A DNA stretch of 64,000 nt from Rachicladosporium sp. CCFEE 5018 (taxonomy: Eukaryota > Ascomycota > Dothideomycetes > Cladosporiales > Cladosporiaceae). The stretch spans positions 117,081 through 181,080 of the forward strand of contig KZ111166.1 of NCBI GenBank assembly GCA_002077045.2, given 5' to 3'. Made by a program: the position numbers and the translations under genes. Positions within the stretch are counted from its first letter, which is position 1. The number at the start of each line of letters is the position of its first letter. The notes beneath the pieces were generated by a model that was given only the letters and a program-made list of their open reading frames with translations, made no database searches and was not told the DNA's origin. Below are positions 41,027-53,002 of this stretch, piece after piece.

Positions 41027-43053
41027 TTACGGAAGACTCAAGAAGAGCTTCAAGAGCTTTGGAAAGTTCGGTGTGCCTAGCCCAGTTACTGGATCCCATC
41101 CAGGCGCAGATTGGAAACCCGGCGTACCACAGCCCTGGTTGCCACCTTGCGTGATATCGTTAAAGACCTCCGGATGAGCGTACGCAGTCGGGTTGATAAA
41201 GCCGATGGACTTCTTACCAGCGGTAAGACGAGCCTCGTTGATGAGGGTGAGGATGCTGCCGAGTGTTGGCGAGGAGGCAGAGGTGCCGTAGACGAGCGCG
41301 AACTCTCCATCAACAGCAACAACATAGTTGGCACCGTTGGCTGAGATGTCGGGGTGGCCGCGGGTCTGCTGCGAGTTGTTGAATCGGTCTGCGCCGTATG
41401 GCGGAGGGTGATTCTTGAACCATGACTTGACCGCTGCCGCTTGGTAAGATGGCAGAGGGAAGACGTTCGAGAAGCCACCGCCGGAATAGATGACGGTCTC
41501 ACAAGCCTCCTCAGGCTGTGTGTGGGTGGCAAGTGCCTTGATGATGTTCGTTCCCGGCTTGACCTGGGTGGCGCCGACGGAGGTCACGTACGGGCATGTG
41601 CCAGGGAATGAAGGGTTGAAGCGGCCGGAGGTGCCGTCGGTGTAAGTAATATTGTTGGGTCCGACGCCTGGTGGTGGGGCGCCTGGGGCTATGCACTGTC
41701 CACCGTTGCCAGCTACACCGTAGTCACCGGAAGAGTACAGGATGCTGACACCTTGTAGGCCAAGCTTCATATACTCGTTGCACTGGCGTCGTTCGTAGGC
41801 GGGGGTGAGGTCGTACTCGTTGTAGCTGTAAGACGTGCTGATGACTTTCGTAGCGGCGAAGCCACCGCAGTTTTCTGGACCCTTGTAGCCTCCCGGCAAA
41901 GGGTCTGGGTAAATACCATCTTGGGTTGGGTCATCGCCGCCGCAGTAGCTGGCATCGAGAGCATCAAGGAAATTGTTGAAGCTGGCGCCTTCAACGAGGT
42001 CGCCGACTTGGTAGAGGGTAACCTTCTGGGGGTAGACCAGGGTCATTGCATACTCGAGATCGAGGTCACTCTCACCATTGTAGTTGAATGACATGACCTG
42101 CGATTGGACAACGCCACCATCGATAGAATCGAGAATGGGTCGGTTGCCAACTTGGCGAGTGCTGAAGTTGGCGAAGAAGAGATCGAGATCGGATGGAACG
42201 TACGCTTGCGGAGTGTACTCGACAATACCATAGCTGTTGCCGGGTGCAGCGTAGACGTTGGGTGGGAATTCGTACAGCGCACGAAGGCAGTTGGGCGTGA
42301 TCTGGGTGTCGCATTTTTCAAGCTCCTTGATGATATTGTTCTTGCCTCCAAGCCATTGACCAAGCTTAGGCAGAGAGCCAGATGACGGGTTGCCAAGGGG
42401 AATCTTGTTGTCGCGCTTCTTGACCGAAGTATTGGCCGGATCGCGGGCCTTGATCTTGGCATCGAAGTGCACAGTAGGCGTGACGAAATCGACGTGCTTC
42501 GTGAGGTGCGCAGGCAGTTTGTACTCGTCGCAGGCAACGTGCGGCTGACCAGACGTGTGCTCCCAGACATGATACTTGGTCTGAAGCAACTCTTCGGCTT
42601 CGTCCACGGTGGCGTCGAATTGCAACCACCCCATGCTTTGCGATTGCTTAATGCGATCTGCAGCAATGCCAGAGCTCGTCAGCCAAGCCTTGACCGACCT
42701 GACGGTCTCGTCACTGCGCACAAACATCAGTCTCACGTTCCACGCAGTTTGGGATGTGTCGCACTGTACCTCGGAGCGAACGCTTGCGCGACATCCTTCG
42801 CAGACCAGTGCTGGCCGTACTTCTCGGATTCTGGGTGGGACACGTCCATGAGCCAGTCTGACCCTTGGTCAAGGCCACCCTGTGCGAGGGCTATCCGCAT
42901 GGGCAGAATAGCCCTTCGGTCCAGTGCATCGCGTCGTGTCCAGCCATGTGGATTGCTGTTCCGTTTCTCATGAACTGCATTGGGAATAGAGACTGGGGAA
43001 GCCAAAGACCCAGCGACCAGCAAGCTGGAAACGAGGGCTGTAGAGAATAACAT
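41027..43053 (-). CDS. Secreted sedolisin (S53) tripeptidyl-peptidase-like protease
   Basis: Exons 42770-43053 and 41027-42713; a 56-nt intron; 656 aa. Signal peptide (FSTALVSSLLVAGSLAS), then the S53 pro-domain (HPESEKYGQHWSAKDVAQAFAP; HVWEHTSGQPHVACDEYKLPAHL) and the catalytic domain. Catalytic Glu and Asp lie in GESDLDLEYAM, and the nucleophile Ser in GTSASSP, the family's universal motif. The oxyanion/Asp region (LYSSGDYGV) and the calcium site near the C-terminus (FNDITQGGNQGC, GWDPVTGLGTPNF) are intact. Acidic extracellular tripeptidyl or endo-peptidase, for scavenging protein or on hosts. Length and exon count are normal for fungal S53 enzymes. Confidence 0.95.
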
Positions 43054-43127
43054 GATGGACTGCTCTCTCGTAGTGCGAAGAGGTGGGTCGTAGGGCAACC
43101 TTGGGAAGCACCAGCAGGATGGGAACA

Positions 43128-43133
43128 CTTATA
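43128..43133 (-). promoter_or_regulatory. Candidate TATA box for the S53 protease
   Basis: TATAAG on the minus strand (context GTTTATAAGTGTTC), 75 bp before the ATG at 43053, a usual distance for an inducible fungal gene. Confidence 0.45.
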
Positions 43134-44709
43134 AACATCGCCAGCGCCATCGTGACTACAGTGGCTGCATACCTTCATGCTCTCCTCCTGCCTCATCGAG
43201 AGGGTGGTAGGCGGCAGAGCTCGGTCGCTGGTCTGCATCGCTGCCGCGCTCTTGCCCAAGAAGGACAGCATAAATGGGCGCCATCTTAAGATCGACGTCG
43301 CTAGGCGAAGATCAAGCATCCCAGATTACCTTAGAGCGCCACTCGTGCAGTAGCCGTTATTGCCAATGGTAGATAAGCACGGCGACAAGACCACTTGAGC
43401 ATCTTGATTTGATGGCATCTACGGGTCGTGCCTGGGCCGACGCTGGGGTAACTGATGCTCTGATCGTAGTGGGTCAAGAGGCCGAGGGGTAGAAACCAAC
43501 GCTGGCGCTATCTTCGCTAGAAGGTTGGTCGAGGTAGCGGCGCTAGATGAATGATATATATGGCCTTCCTCATCGGCTGTAGCGTGTGCAGTTGCCCAAT
43601 CGCGCGGTAACGGCATGGTCGCGTGCTTGTGCCTAGCAGCAGTACATCTTGTGCACTAAAGATCCCGGCGAGATGGGTTGCGCCCAGATGTTGGCACAGT
43701 GACAGTGGTTCGTTGCGATGACTTCGGTACTCTCTGTGGTGGGGTCCATCAAAGAATGGAAGGTCGAAGTACCATATCGCAGCGGCAGCATCTGCACCCG
43801 TCATGCACGTACCCGCTCCACCCCCACGGTAATATAAAAACAGCCGGGATAAGCGCATGTCGCAAGCATGCAACGGTGCAGCGATAAGCATCGCGTTCAT
43901 ACGCTTGACAAGCCATGCTTTACAGCGACAAAGGCAGCACGCAGGCAGAGTCATAAAACTGGGCAATCTCTAGCCATACGGTGCATAACCGCTGTTGCTC
44001 ACCACCTGCTCATCACCTCGGACACTCATCACGAGGTACAGTAGGACGTAGCTCCGAACGCCGTTTCGTGCCATCTGAACTTTGTACCTGTGGCGACTTC
44101 GGCACGCTACTCAATCTTGCCGGTGCGACCCATGAATCCCTACAATACAGAGTAAAACTCTCCGACGCGGCCGAATACTTCGCCACGGGCGGGCTATGCG
44201 CCAGGCGTTGCTTTTCACGCGATCGATTCGACGACCAATAATCAGCAACTTCATGATTGACATATCCGCGAAGGCTTTTTCGAATGCGATATTCTACCTG
44301 CCCTCTTGGGCCAGTCCAACAACACAGCCATGGCGCGTCGTCGATTAGCCGAGGCGCATATAAAAGCTACATGTGCTCTCCCAAAACTCTCGAGGTGAAC
44401 TTGTGGTATTCTCGACTGCATTGCGAAGTTTACCTCGCTCTTGCTGCACGGTTGAGAACGCGTCGCCATTGTGTAACAAATCAAGCCCTCAGCAACATCT
44501 GTCCACAAGGCATTCGCCTGGAATTCATCGTTGCGGTGCCATTTACGTTGGCTGATTATAATTCTCCTGCCACAGTGACCCCTAGGCTTGAGGTACACAG
44601 AATCCATGGGTACACACCTTTTGCGGGCTTTCTTGTCAGAGCGATTGGGCAACGCCTGCTACAAGGTGCTGATGTTCAAACTCCATCGTTCCGTCTTCAA
44701 GCCTCAAGT
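43134..44709. other. Intergenic, about 1.6 kb
   Basis: Large gene-poor stretch upstream of the S53 protease and downstream of the decayed esterase. A second TATA-like string (AATATAAAAA, 43831-43840, plus strand) is followed only by a 38-codon ORF, which I do not call. No repeats or RNA genes recognised. Confidence 0.35.
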
Positions 44710-46345
44710 CTAAGCCAACCCACAGGCCTTATCAATCACTTGATCACTGCTCGTTGCCACTAGCTCATTGCCGTTCGCAAACCGCACGAGGCTGTTGGTA
44801 CTCGTGTCGAACTCAGGCCAGACGAAATTCCCGCCTTCAGGAAGCGGTGCAGTAGGTGCGACGGACGGGTTGGACGCGAAGGATAGCCACAAAACCTTAA
44901 GAAATCGGGACACTTCGTACTCGTACTCAGTGGAATTGCCTCGAAATTCGTAGTGCGTGCCGAATATGAGTGGGAGCTCGGCTAGGAGTGTGTTGGATCT
45001 CTAAATGAAGCAAGATGGGGTGACTGAAGCAGGGAGATGTACAGCTGTGGTATGCGCCCATTCATGGCAATGAAGATACGTTGCTGAAATTACCAGCATA
45101 CTGATAGCGGTAGGTTGGAACAATCTTATGCGTCACGCGATTGCTGAGAAAATTGTCAGACTGAGTTTAGACATAAACCTCATCCAGCGGAGGTATGGGA
45201 CGTACACGACTTCTCTTGCAACCGGGCAAGCGATGATATTATTCGCGACGTTCTGTAGTGTCGCCGCACCAGGTCCGTCAGGCGTGAACGGTACAAAACC
45301 GGCTCCCTCGTTTGCGTTGGACCCTATGATAGCAGGCTATGTGGTGTAAGCTGCTGTCTCTCTCGGTAGGTGCAGCTCAAGGGTAAAACTCATGATTTTG
45401 GCCACAAGACCCTTTGCCGCACGATCGGAGTAGTTGGAGAAGACAGTGATATCGTCAGGCACCGGCGTGAAGCTGAGCGCATGTCAGTAAATGGCCGTCC
45501 AAGCCCATGTTGCACACTTCACTGACCTGACCCCAGAAGGTGATCCTCTCCGGGTCACCATCGAAAGCGGCAATGTTGTCACGGGTCCACTCGACGCTGC
45601 ATGCGTGTCAGTATAGGGGCAGAGAGTTACGTCCACGTGGTTTGCGTACACCATCCGCTGATCGAGAAGGCCGACATTGCGATTGCCCAGCGCCTTGGCG
45701 TTCGGGAACCCGAAGACATTGACACGGTAGCTAGACAATGTGGTCAGCTTCAACGGAGTCTTTGCAGCTTAGTCAACTTTCCACTCACTTCAACACGACG
45801 ACCAAGTGATTTTGCGTCCTCTGGATCCACTCATCGGGGATCTTGTACACCGAATCGGCGCCTCCACTAGTGAAGCCGCCACCAGGGACATACACGAAGA
45901 CTGGCAGCTTCTCCCGCTCGCAAGCCTCGACTGCTGGCGCCCAGATGTTGAGATACAGACAATCCTCAGACTGCCCGCCATTGATGAGGAACTGTGGCAC
46001 CTGTTCCGTATAGATCGTCTTACCAGAGCCAGCCTGCTGCATACAGCTGGGAGCCCAGCTTGTCGCGTCGATGGGTCCGGCCGCGGATTTACGGACCGGA
46101 GGCGCGAAGCGAAGAGAGCCTACAGGTGGTTCTGCGTATGGTACTCCAATGAATTGGCGCACTGCTGGAGCCGTTGAGTTGACGAAGCCATGCACGAGGC
46201 CGCTGCTCGTCTGGACTGAGAGACCATCGCCTTTGCCATGCCAGCCATGATCGGGCCTTCCATGTTCAGGCCTGCCGTGACTTGGCCAGGTAGGTGCACA
46301 TGCCGCGCCAGCGACCAGAGCAAAAAGTAGGATTGGAGTCTTCAT
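44710..46345 (-). pseudogene. Type-B carboxylesterase, catalytic-serine exon missing
   Basis: ATG 46345, signal peptide (LLFALVAGAACAP), then VPYAEPPVGSLRFAPP, SEDCLYLNIWAP and VYVPGGGF: the normal N-terminal half. Exons 45789-46345, 45650-45730 and 45527-45596 join in frame (NYRVNVFGFP, GLLDQRM, DNIAAFDGDPERITFWGQ). The next recognisable exon (45394-45472) already reads FTPVPDDITVFSNYS; the GxSxG nucleophile and roughly 100-150 residues are absent, and the junction is out of frame. Exon 4 ends at ATGAGT where a GTGAGT donor is expected (45388-45393). Later pieces (GSNANEGAGFVPF; ELPLIFGTHYEFRGNSTEYEYE; stop 44710) are still readable. A decayed gene. Confidence 0.75.
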
Positions 46346-47576
46346 TTTGTCAAGTGGAGGATGCTTACACTTCAAGCTGGCTGGGAAGTTGGTCACGATG
46401 TGATGGTAGGCCATCCTTTTGACTTGCGAACGTCGGAAGAGCCTTCTCCCACTCCTCACGACGATCTTCATGGTCTCGTCTGCCGGATTCTGTCGACATC
46501 GCTTCATCTTCGGTTGCTTCTATAGCGAACGGCGCTATCCCCAGAATCCGCGAAATGATGGAGATAGTTGTGGAGAAAGCGAGCGGGGTCGGACATTGAA
46601 TGTCGGTTGCATGCAAGGTACGAAGCCGACGACAAGCCGTGGGCAGAAGACATAGCCGAACAGCGAGAAACAGCGCCAGTGGAGCATCTTTGGCAAGTCG
46701 TAATAGCAACAGGGAGACTGCTTCGGACTCAGTTTGCCGTCCACCTGCGCGTACGTCACAGACGTGAGCGACTCCAGGGTTAAGCCAGCCGAGAGTAGCC
46801 TCTACTTGCGGCCAAGAACGCTTGACTGGCTTAGGCGAAGCTTGATTGATGCAGGTGCTCAGCATTCTTGGTTGCTCTGGCTTTGGGAACGTAGCCAACA
46901 CTACTGAATGCCCGACCGCAGTAGTCAAGTCTAATGTTGCTACACCTGTGAGACCAGGAAACAAGCACCAATAATCGTATGCAGTATCTGCCTCTCGCAG
47001 TCACTATATTCCAGCTCCGGAACCTCGCTGGCAGCGGCAAAGGCCAAGAACCAGGTGAGTGGAAAAGTAGAGGAACATCAAGGCAAAGATGTCAAATCGA
47101 GGCATGTGTAATGCATATCTGTCCCTGCTCAACGCTGCGCCAGATACTTCAGCAGAAGTCTGGGAATACAGTAGTACCACAAGTGTTGCATCTCCCCCAA
47201 TGTATACCCGATGAAAGCTCCAAGCCTGTATAATTATGGTCTCATATGTCTGTGGAAGACAGCATCGCGGACAAACCAAGCGCGCCAGCGTTCTCGATCT
47301 TCCGGAGGTCCTGTCAGAGCAAGTCTACCACGTCAGCCAACGCCGAACGAGCTCAGTCGAGCTTCGTCGGCATGCCGGGTAGCGCTGGCTGGCTATGTTG
47401 GAAGACGAACGTATTTAGACTGTGCCAGTGCTCCGAGTTGGCAAAGCTGCGGTCTTGTCAGCAATGCACAGCTTCGTCCCGCCCGTCCAGTAAGCACGCA
47501 AATAATGTGATAGGAGATTGTCAAAATAGGGCTCCAAAGTCCTGTACAAGAAGACTCAAAGGAGAGCCATGCCGTG
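46346..47576. other. Intergenic, about 1.2 kb
   Basis: Esterase upstream region and the 3' flank of the PXMP4-like gene. ORFs on both strands overlap and show no family features. Confidence 0.35.
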
Positions 47577-48433
47577 CTATTTGTTATGCCATAGTAGATT
47601 CCGCACTCCATCCCAATGATCCGAGTCGCCGTATCTATGTCGGGGAAAACACCAGTCAGCCCTGTGTCAGTCGATCGTTGCAGGAATACATGCTCGCATC
47701 GCAGAAGTGAAAGAAACGCATCAACGTACATATAAGTCATGCTGCTCCTCAGACTCGGCTGCAGCGTTTCCGGATAGTACCGGAACAACCACATCACCCC
47801 TGCCCAACTCATACTCGCGAACACGGGCCATGTGTTGTTCCTCACGAGCTCCAATTGCCGCTCGTTCAGGCCCAGTATGCCCTTTCCGCCGTGCCCGCCA
47901 TATGAGCCGCCGATGAGTGCATTGTCGCCAGGAGGCTGCACGGCCATCTTCGCCAACCCCAATACTACTCGTGAGAACACGTAGATGACGATCTGCTGGT
48001 TCACACTACTTCGTGCCCCACCATCTTGCCCAAACACCCAGTACCCTCCAAACAAGCCGGCAAGGAACGCATGCACACCCTCCTCTTTGCCGCCATTCAC
48101 ATTCTTGAGCGCTAGCATACTGCCTTTGTATAAGAACGCGAACTTTGCCAAGTTCATGGCATGTTGTCGCGTGGCCTTCAGTATGAGTGCAATCTTTTGC
48201 CGCACTGTGCCGGAGCGGAAAAGTGTGACCATTACTAGGGCGTGAGGGAAGCGGATCTTGGTCCCGTAGACGAGGCCATTGCGGACGGCTTTGAGCAGGA
48301 CGAGAGGTTGGTGGTATTTTGGGTCGAGAATGATCTTCTCAAGCTCGTGCTGGGACTGTTATCAGCTCCACGATCTATCATACATCGGTCCGCCAGGGCA
48401 TGGACATACCTGAACGGCGCGAAGGTCGTCCAT
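47577..48433 (-). CDS. PXMP4: Peroxisomal membrane protein 4 (Tim17/22/23-related)
   Basis: Exons 48410-48433, 47730-48349 and 47577-47634; introns 60 and 95 nt; 233 aa. The first exon is only eight codons (MDDLRAVQ). PXMP4/PMP24 blocks: LVLLKAVRNGLVYGTKIRFPHALVM, RQKIALILKATRQHAMNLAKFAFLYK, AGLFGGYWVFG and the C-terminal YYPETLQPSLRSSMTY followed across the intron by YGDSDHWDGVRNLLWHNK, all in the expected order. Probable four-helix integral protein of the peroxisomal membrane; its molecular function is unsettled even in model species. The third exon repairs what looks like a run-on tail if the last intron is ignored. Confidence 0.9.
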
Positions 48434-48879
48434 AGCTATTGGCGCCGCTGAGGGCAAGGCGGAACGTTATAAGCTATGTGATCCCATGTGCCGATGGCAG
48501 AGGGCAGCGAGGTAGTCCCTTGATCAAAGAAGGAGGGCTACAATATCGATGGACGCTGTCTGTAAGATAGAGGAGACGCTGCGTACGGGTGGCCATTATA
48601 GCTCGTGACGGCAATGGATGGACATGTGAGAGTACAAAACATTGGCGTACCTCGGCTAGATCGGGGAGCGACGTCCGGAGCTGCTGGCATGTGAAGAGTG
48701 AAGTGAGAGCTTTGAACAGGACGCGAACATGCAGACGATGATCATAGCGAGGGAGAGACAATAGGACTCGATACGTGCGAAAACATCTCTATACTCGTCG
48801 ATTGATCGACACGAGGTATCGACGTGTGGCGGAACGCTATCGCCCATGAACACAAAGGCATTGAGAATCCTCCATTACC
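48434..48879. other. Intergenic, about 450 bp
   Basis: Upstream of PXMP4 and downstream of the C2H2 gene, both on the minus strand. No supported gene. Confidence 0.35.
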
Positions 48880-51257
48880 TCAGACATTGAACAACGGAGC
48901 ATCAACCATAATCTTCCCCTCCACCATAGAGCTAGGCGGCGCGATATCGTTGCGGTCGTCCAACTTCAGCTCACCAATCCCATGATCCGACCCAGGCTTA
49001 TTGTAATCCGCCCTCGCCTGCCTCTTCTCCTCCTTCCTGATCTCCCCATGAGGCTTGTTCAGCTCCAAACACACCCAATCGTCAATGATCTTATGGTCCT
49101 TATCGAAGTGCTCTCCGATATGTGCTAGACGGTATTGCTTTGCGGTCACATTCGTCCCTGGTTTTGAAGGCACGATATCTTTGCAAAACCCACACCAGAA
49201 CTGGCCATGGGCGTCTCGACCAAGTTGCATGGCCTGACGGTGTTTCTTAACGTCCTTCTGCGAACATCGGTGCGTTTGCGCGAGATGCTTGTCAAATTGC
49301 TGACCGAGATAGAAGTTCGCGAAGCAAACTTTGCCACTCGCGAGCGTCAGGGTGCATTTCCACGAAGTTCGCACAACGTGCTGTTTCTCTTCATGTCGCT
49401 TCCAGTCACTGCGGCTGCCCTGACGTGCGTAGCAACGTGGTGCAGTACATCCGTAGGGTCGTGTGTGCCGCTTCTGATGCTTCCTGCTGCGCATTAGTCG
49501 ATCGCGCGATTGCAACGAAGATGGCAAGCGCCTTACTTGAGGTCGCATTTGCGTTGCTTCGTTTTGTTGCATGCTCTGCAGGTGAAAGGCCCTTCGCTTT
49601 CCAAGTCATCCAACATGTCTACGATGTGGTCCGTTGGTATCTCCGGCAGTCGCTTGGCGGTACCCAGCTCCCATGTGTCGTCCGCGGGCCGCTTGGCAGG
49701 TATAGACTGAGGGCCGCTAAGCACGATCCTCGGTATGCTCCGCTCTGCCAGATCGAGTCCATTCATCGCAGCATCTGTTGTGGAGGATAACTGTAGTCCA
49801 GTGGCCTGGTCGTCGGGTCTATGTGTGCGAGCAGTGATGAAGGGTCTACGTGGGGAAGTATTAGTAACATGCAGAGCTTTGCCCACGCCAGCGAGCTGCT
49901 CTGATGTTGAAACCAGAGTGGCCTCTCCATCCAGCCAAAGTGAGTGCTCACCTTGGACAGAGTATGATCGAGTCATTGCAGAGTCCGTGGTACCGGAGGT
50001 GTCCATGTGCTGGTAGTTATCGTTGCGATCAACGACGGAAGTACCGGGGTAGTATGTTGAAGCATCGCCGTACTCCGTAGCCGTATTACTTGGCCTCTTG
50101 CTGGCGTCCCTCTCCGACCTACGGACGAGTCAGTAAAGCTCATGGTACTCATGCAGGACGCAAAGGGTACACACATTCTGACAAGATGATCAACAGGCAT
50201 CTCTCTGTGACGTCTTTTGATGTGCGCCTTGAAATTGTCCAGTCTCGGCCACCATTTGACTTCGCTGTCTGGGGGCGCGATACATGCGGAACAGACGTAG
50301 CCTTTCCCTGAACCCTTCTGCGGCGGCATGTTGTGCCTGCCAGACTTCAGGTGACGGTCGAGGTCGTTCGTCGTTGCAAACCCGGTGGCCTTCTCTTGAC
50401 AGGGTGAGAACGGGCATTTGAACGGCTTGAGATGTTTATTCGCATGTTTGCTTTGGCTCGTCAGCATCTGGCTGACGTATCACGAATTCGACAACTTACG
50501 CTGCATCAGACGCATTCTTTGGGCGATATACATTGCAAATCGAGCACAGTCCATGCTCGATATTTGGTACACGTCGACCTCGACCGCTCGCAGTGTGCAC
50601 TACACCATCAGATACAGGCGAACTCAACGGAGGTCTACGTGTGTGCTGTGCAGATCCCACACTTTCGCGGCGTTGCGCATGCCCTGCAGCCTGACAATGA
50701 TTCCCAGACGGCTGACTGGAGTAGTCTACGTTCGACGCAAGCTCTGTTGGTTGTGTCTGATACTCCGAATCCTGTTCTGAAGACTCCTCGTCGCTGAATT
50801 CTACGATCTGAGGGAGCCCCGTGCCGGGATCTGACATGGCAGACCGGTGTCTAGCAAAGTCGTTGAAGCGCTGATCCATTGTGACATTGAGTTGCCCAGG
50901 AAATGCCATGGGTGCGAGACGCGAGTTGGTGATTAGGTCATCCACCGGCGTATTCTCCACAGCGTCCTGGTCTGCGAACAAGTCCTGCAGGATATCCTCG
51001 TCCGGCGAGATGGTCTGCCCATGGCCGGCGTCCATTGGAAACTGGACATGGTAGGAATTCTGATTCCACTCCCGGCCTGTGGGATCAATCGGCCAGTAAT
51101 GCTGAGTGTCCTGACCAGGGTAGGCCATCGCGTCAATGCTGCCATGCTGCCCATAGTTTGGCGTAGGACTCGCTTCGCCACGCCAGTTGATGGTCGTTGC
51201 TTGTGGCGAGGTGCCGTGGTACACAGGGAACGAGTGAATGTTTCTCCTCGACTCCAT
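48880..51257 (-). CDS. C2H2 zinc-finger transcription factor
   Basis: Exons 50500-51257, 50175-50450, 49537-50118 and 48880-49486 join in phase to 740 aa. Residues 1-235 are disordered and acidic. A first finger CSICNVYRP...HANKH spans intron 1, followed by FKCPFSPCQEK...HLKSGRH and YVCSACIAPP...HIKRRH. After a second disordered stretch a further group follows: CRACNKTKQRKCDLNRKHQKRH (across intron 3), YGCTAPRCYARQGSRSDWKRHEEKQH, and WKCTL...CFANFYLGQQFDKHLAQTH. This many-finger layout is common for Dothideomycete-type regulators. Nuclear DNA-binding is inferred; targets unknown. The splices are supported because each one repairs a finger. Confidence 0.8.
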
Positions 51258-52627
51258 GACTGACTTATAATAACGAGATTGAGTTTCGTCTTATCTGTCG
51301 ATCTCTATTCATCAGCCAAAGACACTTTGGTGCTGCCCAAGATGAAGGGCGTAAGCGGATACTTACATCAAGCATAGGGATGCCGATCTAGGTGGTCGGA
51401 ATGCTCAAAGAAGAACAAGGCGGGCCAGTCGCGAATCTTGCTAGCTTATAGCAGCAGATCTGGAGGCAAAGCGAGCAGCATGTGTGGCTTGCGTCTGCGA
51501 TGGTGGACGGAAGAAGTGCAGCAGCGTAACAGTTGCTTTGACCTATTAGCACTTGACACAGTGCATCGTCAATGTACGCTGCCGTAAGAGCTCGCAGAAG
51601 GACTGCAAATGTCTAGACAAGTACGATGGTAGTGAGGCGAAGCAATAGGGCGGGCTGTCTTGTTGGCTAGAGGCTCATGGACTCGGGGAGATCTTCCGCT
51701 GATGAGAAGGAGGACTACATGCATGCAATCGACGAGGTCTGCAGCGCAGCATCTCCCGTCACATGCCGGAAGTCCCTATCCAGTAACACAACAGCATCAA
51801 TGTGCTCACGGCAGCGAGCAGACGCTTTCATAGGTGCGGGTGCCCATTGCATTGACTCTGACCGCCAGTATGGGTGTCGTCAGGAAAAAGGCAACTTGGG
51901 CGGCCTCACGGCAAGCCACATGGTCCTCTACACATTCATGCAAGAAGTGCGACGCGAGCCAATGAGATCTCGCGGAAGCGGTGCTCCATCATGGTCACCG
52001 AGGCCGCTCTGCAGGGGATTCTTCGCCCCGAGTGTCGCCCAGGTGGATCCATCGCCCTGAAACGGTGCGATTGCATGTGCAGGATGATCAGCGGGAATGC
52101 CGCGGATGAGAAGACGCGGCCTCAATGCGACATGACGCTTGCACTGGCTGGGCGCTGAGTGGATTACAGGGCGTGATGTTGGCGAAGTGGAGGTGCGTGA
52201 ATTGAGGCCGCCCTTCTGGTGGACCGTGCATCGATGTAGCTAGCCGCATCAGGTATGGCGCTTCCTGAGCTTCACTTTGCTCGTACCAAGCTATGGCACA
52301 TTCCTTACGATCGCTGACCGGTGACAACACACTACTTTGTAAAACTGCCCCAGCTTGTGCGTATAGGTATCAAGATATCGACTGCGACGCTATATACACT
52401 GGAGAGTAGAGCACATCCCTACACAATGCCTTCGATAGCGACACATGGCTGGCTATGCGATTTCCTTTGTTCCATCGAGTGACCAGATCATTGTCCGAAA
52501 GCGGCTCCCACGCATGAGATCCATGCCGCTATTCTCGCAATGAGTCGTCGTGCTGCGCTGTGCTAACGTTCAACACTCCGGGGTTCGGACCGCTCGAAGT
52601 GAATTCCAGTGGTGGAACGGAAACACC
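51258..52627. other. Intergenic, about 1.4 kb
   Basis: Promoter side of the C2H2 factor. The plus-strand frame 51677-52060 (127 codons) has no family signature and overlaps another open frame, so it is not called. Confidence 0.35.
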
Positions 52628-53002
52628 ATGGCCAGCCAATCCAGCATGCTGAACGACTTCGTCGGCCTACCCATCGTAATCTCTGACTGGGACGCCATGA
52701 CAACTTCATCCACATCTACCACGGCCCAGCAGCAGCACTCGCGCTCCAGCACTGTCTCCACAATTTCAACGACCTCGACGGAATCCTCGACAGCGAAAAA
52801 TATCGTCACCCAAGGCCAGCAATGGAGCACCGGCTTTAGCGAATTTGCAGACGATCTCTGGTTGAGAATGACTTCCGGTATGAAGAAGAAGCTGAGAGAC
52901 GCAGCGGTTGAAGTGCTGAAGAAGACCGATGAGCACTGTCCAGAGGCTGTGGGCGACAGAATGGAGTGGATGTATGATGACGATGCGCGATTCCTTGATT
53001 GA
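52628..53002 (+). CDS. Small Ser/Thr-rich hypothetical protein
   Basis: 124 aa from ATG 52628. Starts MASQSSMLNDFVGLPIV, then a Ser/Thr/Gln-rich region, then a helical C-terminus (FADDLWLRMTSGMKKKLRDAAVEVLKKTDEHCPEA) with two acidic ends. Composition is coding-like; no family recognised. It lies 170 bp left of the second gap, so 3' context is incomplete. Confidence 0.4.
   Translation: MASQSSMLNDFVGLPIVISDWDAMTTSSTSTTAQQQHSRSSTVSTISTTSTESSTAKNIVTQGQQWSTGFSEFADDLWLRMTSGMKKKLRDAAVEVLKKTDEHCPEAVGDRMEWMYDDDARFLD

Noticed and set aside
43831..43840. Strong TATA-like AATATAAAAA on the plus strand
   Set aside because: No gene begins downstream; the only ORF is 38 codons.
51677..52060. 127-codon plus-strand ORF
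   Set aside because: No family features, overlapping alternative frames, no splice evidence.
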